From Sphingobium sp. (GTDB lineage Bacteria; Pseudomonadota; Alphaproteobacteria; Sphingomonadales; Sphingomonadaceae): a stretch of DNA of 38,006 nucleotides. Within the stretch, counting starts at the first letter, position 1; each line of letters starts with the position of its first letter. Shown here piece by piece: positions 8,679-17,748 of the stretch. The stretch spans positions 1 through 38,006 of the forward strand of contig NZ_QFOA01000027.1 of the NCBI RefSeq assembly GCF_003248505.1, given 5' to 3'. The notes beneath the pieces are model-generated. The model was not told the origin of the DNA. It did no database searches and saw only the letters and a list, made by a program, of their open reading frames with translations. Both the position numbers and the translations under genes were made by a program.

Positions 8679-10208
8679 ATGAGCGGCGACGAAGACATCT
8701 ATTCCCGGCTTTCGCCGCGCACCCGAACCCTCGCGATGATGGTTCTGGCGCTCAGCAACCTGATGGTGGTGCTCGATCTCACCATCGCGAACGTGTCGGT
8801 GCCGCACATCGCCGGGAACCTCGGCATTTCCCCCGACCAGGGGACGTGGATCATTACCTCCTACGCAGTGGCGGAGGCAATCTGCGTGCCGCTGACCGGT
8901 TGGCTGGCACAGCGTTTCGGCGTGGTGCGCGTTTTTACGTTCGCAATGGCGGGTTTCGGGGTGTTTTCCCTGCTGTGCGGCCTGTCGCCCACGCTCGGAA
9001 TGCTGGTGGCGGCGCGCATCGGCCAGGGCATTTGCGGTGGCCCGATCATGCCGATGTCGCAGACGCTGTTGATGCGCATCTTTCCGCCGGAGACGCGCGG
9101 GCGGGCGATGGGGCTGTGGGCGATGACGACATTGATGGGACCGGCGCTCGGTCCTATCGTCGGAGGTTATATCAGCGACAACTGGAGCTGGCACTGGATC
9201 TTCTTCATCAACCTGCCGATCGCCGCACTGTGCGTTTTTGCCGCGCAGGCGTTGCTGCGGCCGGTCGAAACGGAAATCGTGCTCATCCCCATCGACAAGG
9301 TCGGGCTGGCGCTGCTCGTATTCTGGATCGGCTGCCTTCAGATCATGCTCGACATCGGGCGCGACCATGACTGGTTCGCCGATCCGATGATCGTTGCGCT
9401 CGCCGTGATGGCGGTCGTCGGGTTCCTCGTCTTCATCATATGGGAACTGACGGAAAAGCATCCGGTCGTCGATCTGCGCATATTCCGCCATGTCGGTTTC
9501 ACATCGGGTGTATTCACGCTCGCGCTCTGTTTCGGCGCCTATTTCGCCAGCATCGTGATCATCCCGCAGTGGCTTCAGTTGTCGATGGGTTACACCGCCG
9601 GAAAAGCGGGCTTCGTGACGGCCGTGTCCGCGATGGCGGCGCTTTTCACGGCGCCTCTGGCTGCCCGATTGGTCTCGCGCGTCGATCCCCGCCTGCTGAT
9701 TTCGTTCGGCGTTTTCTGGATCGGCGTCATGTCGGTATGGCGGGCGCATTGGACCAGCGGCATCGATTTCGGCCATATGTTGCTGCCCCAGTTCATTCTG
9801 GGCTTCGGCATGCCCTTCTTCTTCATTCCCCTCACATCGCTGACCCTCGGGTCCGTCCTGCCGAGCGAAACCGCGTCGGCGGCGGGTCTGCAAAACTTCC
9901 TGCGGACGATGGGTATTGCGGTGGCAACATCGCTGGTGCTGACCGAATGGGGCGATGCGCAGCGCGTCTCTCGGAACGATCTGGCAGGGGTGCTTCAACC
10001 TGACGGGACGCAGGCGCTGCTCGCCAATGCCGGTTTTTCGACAGAGCAGGCACGACAGACCATTTCCAGTATCGTCGAACAGGAGGCGGTGATGCTGGCT
10101 GTCGATCACATATTCTGGATTTCAGCGCTCATATTGTTCTTCGGCTCCGTGCTCGTATGGATCGCGCCAAAGCCCCGGGGCGATGTGGACACGTCGGCCG
10201 CGCATTGA
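8679..10208 (+). CDS. EmrB/QacA-type MFS multidrug exporter (DHA2, 14 TM)
   Basis: A 509-aa inner-membrane proton-driven drug exporter. The family motifs LDLTIANVSVPHI in the first helix, WIITSYAVAEAI, and RIGQGICGGPIMPMSQ are present, as is the glycine-rich antiporter segment (GPALGPIVGGYISDNWSWHWIF). Length and hydrophobicity fit 14 helices. AAGGA lies about 11 nt before the ATG. It follows the adaptor gene by 13 bp and forms a tripartite pump with it and the outer-membrane factor. If the adaptor is really truncated, the pump would work only with another adaptor. Confidence 0.95.
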   Translation: MSGDEDIYSRLSPRTRTLAMMVLALSNLMVVLDLTIANVSVPHIAGNLGISPDQGTWIITSYAVAEAICVPLTGWLAQRFGVVRVFTFAMAGFGVFSLLCGLSPTLGMLVAARIGQGICGGPIMPMSQTLLMRIFPPETRGRAMGLWAMTTLMGPALGPIVGGYISDNWSWHWIFFINLPIAALCVFAAQALLRPVETEIVLIPIDKVGLALLVFWIGCLQIMLDIGRDHDWFADPMIVALAVMAVVGFLVFIIWELTEKHPVVDLRIFRHVGFTSGVFTLALCFGAYFASIVIIPQWLQLSMGYTAGKAGFVTAVSAMAALFTAPLAARLVSRVDPRLLISFGVFWIGVMSVWRAHWTSGIDFGHMLLPQFILGFGMPFFFIPLTSLTLGSVLPSETASAAGLQNFLRTMGIAVATSLVLTEWGDAQRVSRNDLAGVLQPDGTQALLANAGFSTEQARQTISSIVEQEAVMLAVDHIFWISALILFFGSVLVWIAPKPRGDVDTSAAH

Positions 10209-10211
10209 AGA

Positions 10212-10733
10212 TCAGACGCGGGGAAGATCTTCGGGCCGGTTGACGTTGGGCAGGGCAAGGCCGGGGATTTCCACCGTCCGCGCCCTCACCCGTTTCAGCC
10301 AGCCCCTGATGGACCGATTATTCTCCTCCGCCAGATGCCGGTCGAGTTCGTCGGCGAGGGGGGATGGCCACCACCCTAGCAAGGGCTGTCCCGCCAGCAC
10401 CGCCGCTCCAGGTCCCACGAGCAGCGGGGGCAGGGCGGCGGGATAGACCGGCATGTCGCACCCCGTCGTCAGCACCCCGGCAAAGCCCGCCGATGCGGCA
10501 TGACGCAGCGCGGCATTGATCCCGCCGAGCGGCCCCATATCCGGTCCGGGCCGATCCGCAAGGCCGCCCGCCCGGCCGCAGATCACGACCGTATCGACAT
10601 GGGGCGCAAGGGCCTGCGTCGCGTGCGCGATCAGGGTGCGTCCGTCGGGCATGATCGCCATCGCCTTGTCGCTGCCGAAGCGGGTCGACCGCCCGCCCGC
10701 CAATATTGCACCCAGGATCGATGAAGGCTGCAT
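10212..10733 (-). CDS. mobA: molybdenum cofactor guanylyltransferase
   Basis: A 173-aa nucleotidyltransferase that adds GMP to molybdopterin to form the guanine dinucleotide cofactor used by enzymes such as formate dehydrogenase. The N-terminal GTP-binding motif LAGGRSTRFGSDKA (residues 11-24) and the later GPLGGI and TTGCDMP motifs are typical. It is somewhat shorter than E. coli MobA. AAAGGAG lies 6 nt before the ATG at 10733. It is divergent from fdhD, and both serve molybdoenzyme maturation. It runs convergent with the efflux operon, 3 bp from its end. Confidence 0.92.
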   Translation of the reverse strand: MQPSSILGAILAGGRSTRFGSDKAMAIMPDGRTLIAHATQALAPHVDTVVICGRAGGLADRPGPDMGPLGGINAALRHAASAGFAGVLTTGCDMPVYPAALPPLLVGPGAAVLAGQPLLGWWPSPLADELDRHLAEENNRSIRGWLKRVRARTVEIPGLALPNVNRPEDLPRV

Positions 10734-10778
10734 CGACGCTCCTTTTTCTCCGCGCCCGCAATGCCTATAGCATGATCG

Positions 10779-11576
10779 ATGCACAAGCCCGACCCCGCGC
10801 CGCCGTCCCGTTTCTCTCGCGTCGATCCCGCAGGATCGGTCGCGTCGGTCGACCGCCCGCTGGCCGATGAGGTTCCCGTCGCCATCGAATATAACGGCAT
10901 CGGCTATGCCGTGCTGATGGCGACGCCTACCGACCTGTCCGACCTCGTCACCGGCTTCGCGCTGGCGGAACGGCTGCTGGGGGCGGGGGATGCGGCGCTC
11001 GATGCGGATTTGCACGATAGCGGGGCGGGCATCGTTGCACGCGCCACCTTGCCGCAGGGCCGCACCGATGCCCTGCTCGACCGGGTGCGCCACCGCGCGA
11101 CCGATTCCTCCTGCGGATTGTGCGGCATAGAAAATCTGGATCAGGCGATCCGCCCCCTGCCGCCCGTTACGACAGCCACACAGGCGGATCGCGCCGCGAT
11201 CTTTCGCGCGATCGGCGGGTTGCGCGATCATCAGCCGCTCAACGGCGCGACCGGTGCGGCGCATGCCGCCGCGCTGGCCGGGCCGGACGGATCGATCCGC
11301 ATGGCGCGCGAGGATGTGGGTCGGCACAATGCCTTCGACAAGCTGATCGGTGCGATGCGGCGGCAGAAAATCGGCTGGGACGGCGGCTTTGCCCTGCTGT
11401 CGTCGCGCTGCTCCTACGAACTGGTGGAAAAGGCGGTGCTGGCGGGATGCCCGCTGCTCGTCACCCTGTCCGCGCCCACCCGGCTGGCGGCGCAGCGGGC
11501 GCGCGAAGCCGGGCTGCCTATCGTCGTGCTCGCGCGGTCGGACGCGGTGCTGGCGCAGGGAATCGATCTCTCGTGA
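10779..11576 (+). CDS. fdhD: formate dehydrogenase accessory sulfurtransferase
   Basis: A 265-aa FdhD, which passes sulfur to the molybdenum cofactor before it is inserted in formate dehydrogenase. The functional loop cysteines are C112 and C115 in SSCGLCG. REDVGRHNAFDKLIG and SSRCSYELVEKA are strongly conserved family motifs. The start is 45 bp from the divergent mobA start. No clear ribosome binding site precedes the ATG; an ATG at 10772 is out of frame. No formate dehydrogenase structural gene is in the window. Confidence 0.94.
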   Translation: MHKPDPAPPSRFSRVDPAGSVASVDRPLADEVPVAIEYNGIGYAVLMATPTDLSDLVTGFALAERLLGAGDAALDADLHDSGAGIVARATLPQGRTDALLDRVRHRATDSSCGLCGIENLDQAIRPLPPVTTATQADRAAIFRAIGGLRDHQPLNGATGAAHAAALAGPDGSIRMAREDVGRHNAFDKLIGAMRRQKIGWDGGFALLSSRCSYELVEKAVLAGCPLLVTLSAPTRLAAQRAREAGLPIVVLARSDAVLAQGIDLS

Positions 11577-11652
11577 ACGCTCTTGGCAGCGGGCGGGCTT
11601 TGCCATAAGGGCGCGGACGCGGGGGCTTTGAGCGCCCGCCCATGACTCGCGC

Positions 11653-11846
11653 CGGTGCCCTTCGATGGGCTGAAAACGGGAATGTGGTGAGGGAGAAAGA
11701 GGCCCAAATCCACGGCTGTCCCTGCAACTGTAAGCGGTGAGCGCGGTGCATATGGCTCCCTGCAAGGGGGCCGGCCACTGGACCTTGCGTCCGGGAAGGT
11801 CCGTGCACCGACGCTGCGACCCGCAAGCCAGGAGACCTGCCGGCAC
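11653..11846 (+). ncRNA. cobalamin riboswitch
   Basis: The conserved cobalamin element is clear: GGTGCCC at the 5' end, GGGAATGTGGTG, the long B12 box with GCTGTCCCTGCAACTGTAAGCGG, the GCCACTGG segment, and the 3' closing GCAAGCCAGGAGACCTGCC. It lies in the leader of btuB, 180 bp upstream of the ATG. In the family, adenosylcobalamin binding lowers expression of uptake genes. Downstream, a perfect palindrome at 11908-11925 (ATGCGGCC GG GGCCGCAT) may be part of the expression platform. There is no T run, so control of translation or Rho-dependent termination is more likely than an intrinsic terminator. Confidence 0.95.
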
Positions 11847-11907
11847 GAAGTCGCTCTTGCTTCGGTCCAGGGGATGGCCGGGGCGCGGTTTTCCGTCGAG
11901 CGACGCA

Positions 11908-11925
11908 ATGCGGCCGGGGCCGCAT
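11908..11925. promoter_or_regulatory. GC-rich palindrome, possible expression platform of the riboswitch
   Basis: An 8-bp perfect stem with a 2-nt centre lies between the riboswitch core and the btuB start. It is the strongest structure there, but its role is only inferred from position. Confidence 0.35.
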
Positions 11926-12024
11926 CGTGCCGTATGCGGGAACAGAAAGGCGTCATCCCATCCGCATCGCACGACCGCTCGCGCGGACGTCCCGGCATCT
12001 TAGTCGTTCGACGCCGGGGGGAAT

Positions 12025-13866
12025 ATGATGATCAAACGGGGACTTTCGCTGGCGGCATTGCTGACCGCCTTTCCAGCCATGGCGCAGGATGACACCATCA
12101 TCGTCACCGCCGCAGGCATCGAGCAGCCGCGCGACGAGATCGGGCAGGCGATCACCGTCATCGACGCCAAGACGATCGAGACGCGCCAGGCGATCGATGT
12201 GGTCGATCTGCTCGCGACGACGCCGGGCGTCCGCTTCAACCGCAACGGATCGGTAGGCAGCGTGACCGGCGTGTCGCTGCGCGGCGCGGAAACGACGCAG
12301 ACGCTCGTGCTGATCGACGGGGTCAAGGTGAACGATCCCAGCGGCATCGGCGACGCCTACGACTTCGGGCCATTGCTCACCGCCAATATCCGCCGGATCG
12401 AAGTGCTGCGCGGTTCGAACTCTGTCGTCTACGGCAGCCAGGCCATCGGCGGCGTGGTCAACATCATGACGGGCGTTCCGGTAGACGGCTTCGGCGCCAA
12501 CGCCTCGGTCGAATATGGTTATAGCGACACCTTGAACGCAAAGGCGGACGTGTCGGGCAGCAGCGGCATCGCATCGGGCGGCGTGGGCGCGGCCTATTTC
12601 CGCACCGACGGCATTTCTTCTGCGGCGGGCGGCACGGAACGCGATGGGACGAAGAACATCGCCACCAACGCCCGGCTCAAGCTCGCTTTCTCAGACGCGC
12701 TGAGCCTCGACCTGCGCGGCTACTATATCCATGCCGACCTCGATTATGACAGCTTCTTCGGCGCGCCTGCGGACAGCAGCGACGTGAGCAAGCTCGACCA
12801 GTATGTGGGTTATGCGGGCCTCAACCTCGCCCTGCTCGACGGGAAACTGACGCAGCGCGCCGCCGTCACCTATCTGCGCAACGACCGCGACTATTATTTC
12901 GTGCGCGGCACCGACCCTGACTATGGCTATCGCGGCACCAACCTGCGGTTCGAATATGAGGGTGTCTATGCCCCGGTCGATGCTGCGAAATTCATTCTGG
13001 GCTATGAGCATGAGCGGCCCGACTACGACTTCTTCGGTTTCGGTTCCGCCAACAGCGCGCGGATCACCATCGACAGTGTCTTCGGCCTTGCCATCGTCAA
13101 GCCGCTCGCAGGCCTCGCCGTCACTGGCGGCGTGCGCCATGACGATCACAGCCAGTTCGGCGGCGCGACCACCTTCGGCGCGAATGCCAATTATTCGCCG
13201 AACGCGGGCGCGACCAGCCTGCGCCTCAGCTACGGCGAAGGGTTCAAGGCGCCTTCGCTCTATCAGCTTTACGACAGCTTCAGCGGCAACGCGGCTCTCC
13301 GCCCCGAACGGTCGAAAAGTTACGACATCGGGTTCGACCAGCGGCTGGATGACGGGCGCGCCACCCTGTCCCTGACGGCCTTCCGTCGCGACACGCGCAA
13401 CCAGATCAACTACGACAACGCCACTTTCACCTACGGCAATCTCGACCGCACCCGTGCGAAGGGCGTCGAAGCGTCGGTGGCGCTGCGCCCGGTCGATGCA
13501 CTGACGGTGACGGGCAGCTATTCCTATATCGACGCGCGCGACCGGTCGCGCGGTTCCGCCAATTTCGGCAACCGCCTCGCCCGCCGCGCCGTCAATCAGG
13601 TGAGCGTGTCGGCGGACTATGCCTGGTCGTTCGGCCTGTCGACCGGCGCCACCGTCACATTGGTAGGCGACAGCTTCGACGACGCCGCCAATCTGCGGCG
13701 GCTCGACGGCTATGCCCTGGTGGGCGTGCGCGCTTCCCTGCCCATTGGCGAGCGGTTGGAAATCTATGGCCGCATCGACAATCTGACCGACGAAGCCTAC
13801 GCCACCGCCTATGGCTACAGCACCTATGGCCGCTCCGCCTATGGCGGCGTGCGTGTCCGCTTCTGA
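12025..13866 (+). CDS. btuB: TonB-dependent vitamin B12 outer-membrane receptor
   Basis: A 613-aa TonB-dependent receptor. The signal peptide ends at about AMAQ (residue 22) and is followed by the TonB box DTIIVTA. The plug domain contains GVRFNRNGSVGSVTGVSLRG, QTLVLIDGVKVNDPSG and RRIEVLRGSNSVVYGSQAIG. The 22-strand barrel ends with GGVRVRF and a terminal phenylalanine. The cobalamin riboswitch upstream and the BtuFCD genes downstream identify B12 as the likely substrate. The ATG at 12025 follows GGGGGGA; the adjacent ATG at 12028 is an alternative. Confidence 0.95.
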   Translation: MMIKRGLSLAALLTAFPAMAQDDTIIVTAAGIEQPRDEIGQAITVIDAKTIETRQAIDVVDLLATTPGVRFNRNGSVGSVTGVSLRGAETTQTLVLIDGVKVNDPSGIGDAYDFGPLLTANIRRIEVLRGSNSVVYGSQAIGGVVNIMTGVPVDGFGANASVEYGYSDTLNAKADVSGSSGIASGGVGAAYFRTDGISSAAGGTERDGTKNIATNARLKLAFSDALSLDLRGYYIHADLDYDSFFGAPADSSDVSKLDQYVGYAGLNLALLDGKLTQRAAVTYLRNDRDYYFVRGTDPDYGYRGTNLRFEYEGVYAPVDAAKFILGYEHERPDYDFFGFGSANSARITIDSVFGLAIVKPLAGLAVTGGVRHDDHSQFGGATTFGANANYSPNAGATSLRLSYGEGFKAPSLYQLYDSFSGNAALRPERSKSYDIGFDQRLDDGRATLSLTAFRRDTRNQINYDNATFTYGNLDRTRAKGVEASVALRPVDALTVTGSYSYIDARDRSRGSANFGNRLARRAVNQVSVSADYAWSFGLSTGATVTLVGDSFDDAANLRRLDGYALVGVRASLPIGERLEIYGRIDNLTDEAYATAYGYSTYGRSAYGGVRVRF

Positions 13867-13878
13867 CGCGAAACCCAA

Positions 13879-13904
13879 GGGGGCGGGCGCTGCGCCCGCT
13901 CCCC
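13879..13904. terminator. GC-rich hairpin between convergent btuB and btuF
   Basis: GCGGGCG at 13883-13889 pairs with CGCCCGC at 13893-13899, flanked by GGGG and CCCC. It lies between two convergent genes where a bidirectional terminator is expected. There is no T run on either strand. Confidence 0.45.
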
Positions 13905-14725
13905 TATCGCGCGGCGTTGAGGCGCGCGACGATGCGTCGCGCCGCCAGTACATAGGCAGGCCCGCCGCATACCGTCCATGCCTGCGGCAAGCTGATGCGC
14001 GGAATGTCGGCCAGCGCGCGGTGGTGCAGCATCTCGGTACCCTGGTCCTGCACCCGATCGGTCGCGCTTTCGACGATCAGCCAGTCGGGCCGCGCCGCCA
14101 CCATTTCCTCCAGGCTCACCTGCGCCAGCGCGGGTTTTCCCAGCCGCGTGGCCAGGTTGACGAGGCCCACGCGTGTCATGAGATCGTCGATCAGCGTCCC
14201 CGTGCCGGTCATGAAACCGCGCCGCTGATAATAGGCCGCCACCCCGCCGCGCTTCGCCCGCGGCAAGGCGGCAAGATCGCGCTCCATCGCCGCGATCAGC
14301 GCGTCGCCGCGTTCGGGATGGCCGACCGCACGGGCGACCTGCCGGATCTGGTCCAGAATTGCGCCATGGCTTTCCGCACTGGCAAGGCCGAGCGTGGGCC
14401 AGTGTCCCGGTGGCGCGCCCGCGACCTTTCCCGGCCCGGCGGGAAAGCCCAGGATGAGGTCGGGCTGGATCGTCAGCACGTCTTCCGCCCCCCGGTGGAG
14501 CACGCGAAAACCGCGCGCCTTGTCCGCGGCCGCCGACAGCTCGGGATCGCGGGCGTTGCGGCTCAAGGCCGCGATCTGCCCCGGGTCGGCGAGTGCCAGC
14601 AAATACTGGTCCGCGCAAACATTGAGCGAGACGATGCGGCGCGGCACGCGCGGGGCGGCTGCCCCGGTCGACAGCCCCAGGACAAGGCCGATCGCCAGAG
14701 TTCGGGTCAGCATGGAACGGATCAT
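13904..14725 (-). CDS. btuF: cobalamin ABC transporter substrate-binding protein
   Basis: A 273-aa periplasmic binding protein of the BtuF/FepB type (cluster A-III). A signal peptide (MLTRTLAIGLVLGLSTGAAA) precedes RRIVSLNVCADQYLLALADPGQIAALS, the usual opening of vitamin B12 and ferric-siderophore binding proteins. It should carry cobalamin from BtuB to BtuCD. I chose the ATG at 14725; ATGs at 14743 and 14713 are possible and none has a strong ribosome binding site. It is divergent from btuC by 38 bp and convergent with btuB. Confidence 0.88.
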   Translation of the reverse strand: MIRSMLTRTLAIGLVLGLSTGAAAPRVPRRIVSLNVCADQYLLALADPGQIAALSRNARDPELSAAADKARGFRVLHRGAEDVLTIQPDLILGFPAGPGKVAGAPPGHWPTLGLASAESHGAILDQIRQVARAVGHPERGDALIAAMERDLAALPRAKRGGVAAYYQRRGFMTGTGTLIDDLMTRVGLVNLATRLGKPALAQVSLEEMVAARPDWLIVESATDRVQDQGTEMLHHRALADIPRISLPQAWTVCGGPAYVLAARRIVARLNAAR

Positions 14726-14763
14726 GCCGTTCGGCTTAGCCATCCCGCGCGCAGAGGCAAGGC

Positions 14764-15762
14764 ATGACCCGCGCCCGCCGCCACCCCCTGCTGGTCCCGG
14801 GCCTGCTGCTGCTGCTTGTCGCCGCCGCGCTCGGATCGGTCGCGCTCGGAACCGTGTCGCTTTCCCCTGCGCGTGTGCTGGCCGCACTCACCGGCGGGGG
14901 AGACGTCGTCGCGCGCACCATCGTGCTCGACCTTCGCCTGCCGCGCATGGCGCTCAGCCTCGTCGTCGGCGCGATGCTGGGCCTGTCGGGTGCGGCGCTT
15001 CAGGGCTATCTGCGCAATCCGCTTGCCGAACCCGCTGTGCTCGGCGCATCCAATGCCGCCGCGCTGGGGGCAGTCGTCGCGCTTTATTTCGGCTGGAGCC
15101 TCGTCCATCCGCTCGCCCTGCCCCTGCTTGCCATCGGCAGCGCGCTGCTTGCCATCGGTCTCCTCTTCCTGCTCGCCGGACGCGCGGAAAGCCCGCTGAC
15201 GCTGATCCTCGCGGGGATAGCGGTCGGCACCCTTGCCGGCGCGGGGATCAGCCTCGCGCTCAATTTGTCGCCCAATCCCTTCGCCGCGATGGAGATCATG
15301 AGCTGGTTGATGGGCAGCCTCGAAAACCGGGGCGTCGACCATGTCATGATCGCGCTGCCATGTGTCGCCATCGGTGTCGCGCTTCTGATCGCCGACGCGC
15401 GGGCGCTCGACGCGCTGAGCCTGGGCGAGGAGGGCGCGCAGGCGCTCGGCGTCGATCTGTCGCGCCTGCGCCTGCGGTTGATGCTGGGGGTTGCCATCGG
15501 CGTCGGTGGCGCTGTCGCCGTATCGGGCGCCATCGGCTTCGTCGGCCTCATCGTCCCCCATCTGGTAAGGCCGCTGACCGACCGGTCGCCCTCCGCCATC
15601 CTGCTCCCTTCGTTGCTCGGGGGAGCGGTACTGTTGACCCTCGCCGACATCGGCGTACGCCTCATCCCCACGACCGGCGAGTTGAAGCTCGGCGTCGTCA
15701 CGGCGCTGTTCGGCGTTCCGGTCTTCCTCGTCCATCTGATGCGGGAGCGGCGCTTATGGTGA
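14764..15762 (+). CDS. btuC: FecCD-family permease for cobalamin uptake
   Basis: A 332-aa inner-membrane permease. RLPRMALSLVVGAMLGLSGAALQGYLRNPLAEP is the family hallmark, shown here only in part as LSGAALQGYLRNPLAEP, followed by the GASNAAALGAVV segment. The C-terminal GFVGLIVPHLVRPLTD is the cytoplasmic coupling region that contacts the ATPase. About ten membrane helices are expected. GGCAAGGC precedes the ATG. The last 7 bp overlap the ATPase gene, so the two subunits are translated together. The B12 assignment comes from the riboswitch and btuB nearby; a heme or siderophore role cannot be fully excluded from sequence alone. Confidence 0.9.
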   Translation: MTRARRHPLLVPGLLLLLVAAALGSVALGTVSLSPARVLAALTGGGDVVARTIVLDLRLPRMALSLVVGAMLGLSGAALQGYLRNPLAEPAVLGASNAAALGAVVALYFGWSLVHPLALPLLAIGSALLAIGLLFLLAGRAESPLTLILAGIAVGTLAGAGISLALNLSPNPFAAMEIMSWLMGSLENRGVDHVMIALPCVAIGVALLIADARALDALSLGEEGAQALGVDLSRLRLRLMLGVAIGVGGAVAVSGAIGFVGLIVPHLVRPLTDRSPSAILLPSLLGGAVLLTLADIGVRLIPTTGELKLGVVTALFGVPVFLVHLMRERRLW

Positions 15763-16532
15763 GCATCGCCACGCAATCCCTGTCCGTCCGGCTTGGCCAC
15801 CATGTCGCGGTCGATAGCGTCGATCTGGCGCTGGAGTCTGGCGAGTTGGTCGGCATCGTTGGCCCCAACGGTGCGGGCAAATCCACCCTGATCCGCGCGC
15901 TGCTGGGCCTTGTCCGGCCTGCCGGAGGGCGCGTCCTCGTCGACGGGCGGGACGCAGCGCGGCTCGACCGGCGGACGATGGCGCGAACCGTCGCCTATCT
16001 GCCGCAGGGCCAGACGCTGCACTGGCCGCTCGGTGTCGAACGGCTCGTGGCACTGGGTCGCCTGCCGCATCTGGGGCCGCTTTCGCGCCTTACGCCCGAC
16101 GATGAAGCGGCGGTCGAACAAGCGATGGCCCGCGCCGACGTGCTGCACCTGCGCCACCGCATCGCGACCGAATTGTCGGGGGGAGAGCGCGCTCGCGTCC
16201 TCCTTGCCCGCGCATTGGCGGTCGGCGCACGCGCCCTCATCGCCGATGAACCGCTTGCCTCGCTCGACCCCGGCCACCAGATCGACGTCATGGCGCTGCT
16301 GAACGCGCAGGCACAGGACGGCGCATTGGTCGTCACGGTGCTGCACGACCTTGCCATGGCGGCGCGCTGGTGCGACCGGCTGGTCCTGATGGACCGGGGT
16401 TCACTGGTGGCGGAGGGCGCGCCGCTCGATGTGCTGACGGCAGAGCGGCTGGCCCAGGTCTACGGCATCTCCGCCCGGATCGAGCGGGGCGACGGCATCC
16501 CGCTCATCCTTCCCACCGGGCGCGTGCGTTAA
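15756..16532 (+). CDS. btuD: ABC transporter ATPase for cobalamin uptake
   Basis: A 258-aa ATPase. Walker A GPNGAGKST is at about residues 36-44, the signature is LSGGERARVLLARAL, Walker B is ALIADEPLASLD and the H-loop is VLHDLAMA. The sequence is most like the iron/B12 uptake ATPases. It completes the BtuBFCD set. The ATG at 15756 overlaps btuC. Its TAA stop shares a TTAA palindrome with the stop of the convergent downstream gene. Confidence 0.9.
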   Translation: MVSIATQSLSVRLGHHVAVDSVDLALESGELVGIVGPNGAGKSTLIRALLGLVRPAGGRVLVDGRDAARLDRRTMARTVAYLPQGQTLHWPLGVERLVALGRLPHLGPLSRLTPDDEAAVEQAMARADVLHLRHRIATELSGGERARVLLARALAVGARALIADEPLASLDPGHQIDVMALLNAQAQDGALVVTVLHDLAMAARWCDRLVLMDRGSLVAEGAPLDVLTAERLAQVYGISARIERGDGIPLILPTGRVR

Positions 16533-17737
16533 TCGCCGAAGCCGCGCGGCGCGGCATCGACCACGCCCGCGCCGACTTCGTTCACGTCCAGTGCGCGTTC
16601 GGCAACGCCGCTGCGGTTGAAGCGGAACGCGCCGTCGATCCCCGAAAAGCCGCCCTCATCGCGCAACCGCGCGGCGGGGAAGGGGCTGCCGGGCTTCCAG
16701 TCCTGCGCGATTCGCACGGTCAGCAGCACCGAATCATAACCCAGCGACGACAGGCGATAGGGCGCGCTGCCGAACCGCGTGCGATATTTGGTGGCGAGCT
16801 GTCGATACAGTGCGTCCGACACGCTCGCGAACCACGCTCCGCGCAGCACCGGATTGGCGGCGAGCGCGGTGTCCGCGTTCCACAATTCGGTACCCAGCAG
16901 CCGCGCCGATGCCCCCCCGTTCTTGCGCACCAGCGGCGCGATCTGGATCGCCACCCGCCCGCTGTCCGCGATCAGCAACGCGTCGTAGCTGGAGGAAGCC
17001 TGCAACGCCTTCACCGCTACCGCCATGGACGCGGGCGACCGGTCGAACGTCTGCATCGACACGACCGTTCCGCCCGCCTGTTCGACGGCGCGGAGCATCG
17101 CGTTTCCTGCCCGTTCGCCATAGGTGCCGCGCGGCACCAGCGCGCCGAAGCGCGACAGGCCCTTGCTCTTCGCGAAATCGACGACCCGCTCGATCGACTG
17201 GCCGGGATTATAGCCCATGACGTAGACGCCGCTGCCGGCCGCGCTCACATCGTTGGAAAAGCTGATGACGGGGACGTTCGCCCGCGCCGCGATCGGGCCG
17301 ACGATCCGCGCATCTTCCGCCAGCAACGGCCCCAGAATCAGGCGGTTGCCTTCTGCCAGCGCCTTGTTCACCGCCGCTGCCGCGCCCAGCGCCGTGTCGT
17401 AAGTGGTGATACGCACCTTGTCGGTCTTGGTGTCCAGCAGCGCCAACGTCGTCGCGTTCGCGATCGAATGGCCGACGCCCGCGTTCGTGCCGCTCATCGG
17501 CACCAGCAGGGCGACGCGATGCCGGGCCGTGTCGGTCGGCAGGCCCTGCACCACGTCGGGTGTCGTCGGCCGCGTGGGAGTGGGCGGCGTCGCGGGAGCC
17601 TTGCCCTTCGGCACGATGGACTGGCAGGCGGCGAGGAACAGTGCGCTCGCAACGAAGGCGATCCGCGCCCCACGTTTCGCGGCGGCGAGCGGGTTGGCGA
17701 GCCGTGGGGCTTGCCGGGCGGCATCCGTCTCTGTCAT
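16529..17737 (-). CDS. LppC/LpoA-like lipoprotein with periplasmic-binding fold
   Basis: A 402-aa exported protein. After a charged N terminus comes a signal ending in the lipobox LAAC, then a proline-rich linker (about residues 45-65), then a type-I periplasmic-binding-protein fold beginning HRVALLVPMSGTNAGVGHSI. Proteins of this architecture are annotated as penicillin-binding-protein activators (LpoA/LppC) and stimulate peptidoglycan synthesis from the outer membrane. Its place beside rsmI and yraN is the same as in E. coli and supports this. It is divergent from rsmI with 11 bp between starts. Confidence 0.85.
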   Translation of the reverse strand: MTETDAARQAPRLANPLAAAKRGARIAFVASALFLAACQSIVPKGKAPATPPTPTRPTTPDVVQGLPTDTARHRVALLVPMSGTNAGVGHSIANATTLALLDTKTDKVRITTYDTALGAAAAVNKALAEGNRLILGPLLAEDARIVGPIAARANVPVISFSNDVSAAGSGVYVMGYNPGQSIERVVDFAKSKGLSRFGALVPRGTYGERAGNAMLRAVEQAGGTVVSMQTFDRSPASMAVAVKALQASSSYDALLIADSGRVAIQIAPLVRKNGGASARLLGTELWNADTALAANPVLRGAWFASVSDALYRQLATKYRTRFGSAPYRLSSLGYDSVLLTVRIAQDWKPGSPFPAARLRDEGGFSGIDGAFRFNRSGVAERALDVNEVGAGVVDAAPRGFGD

Positions 17738-17748
17738 CTGGCGTCCTT

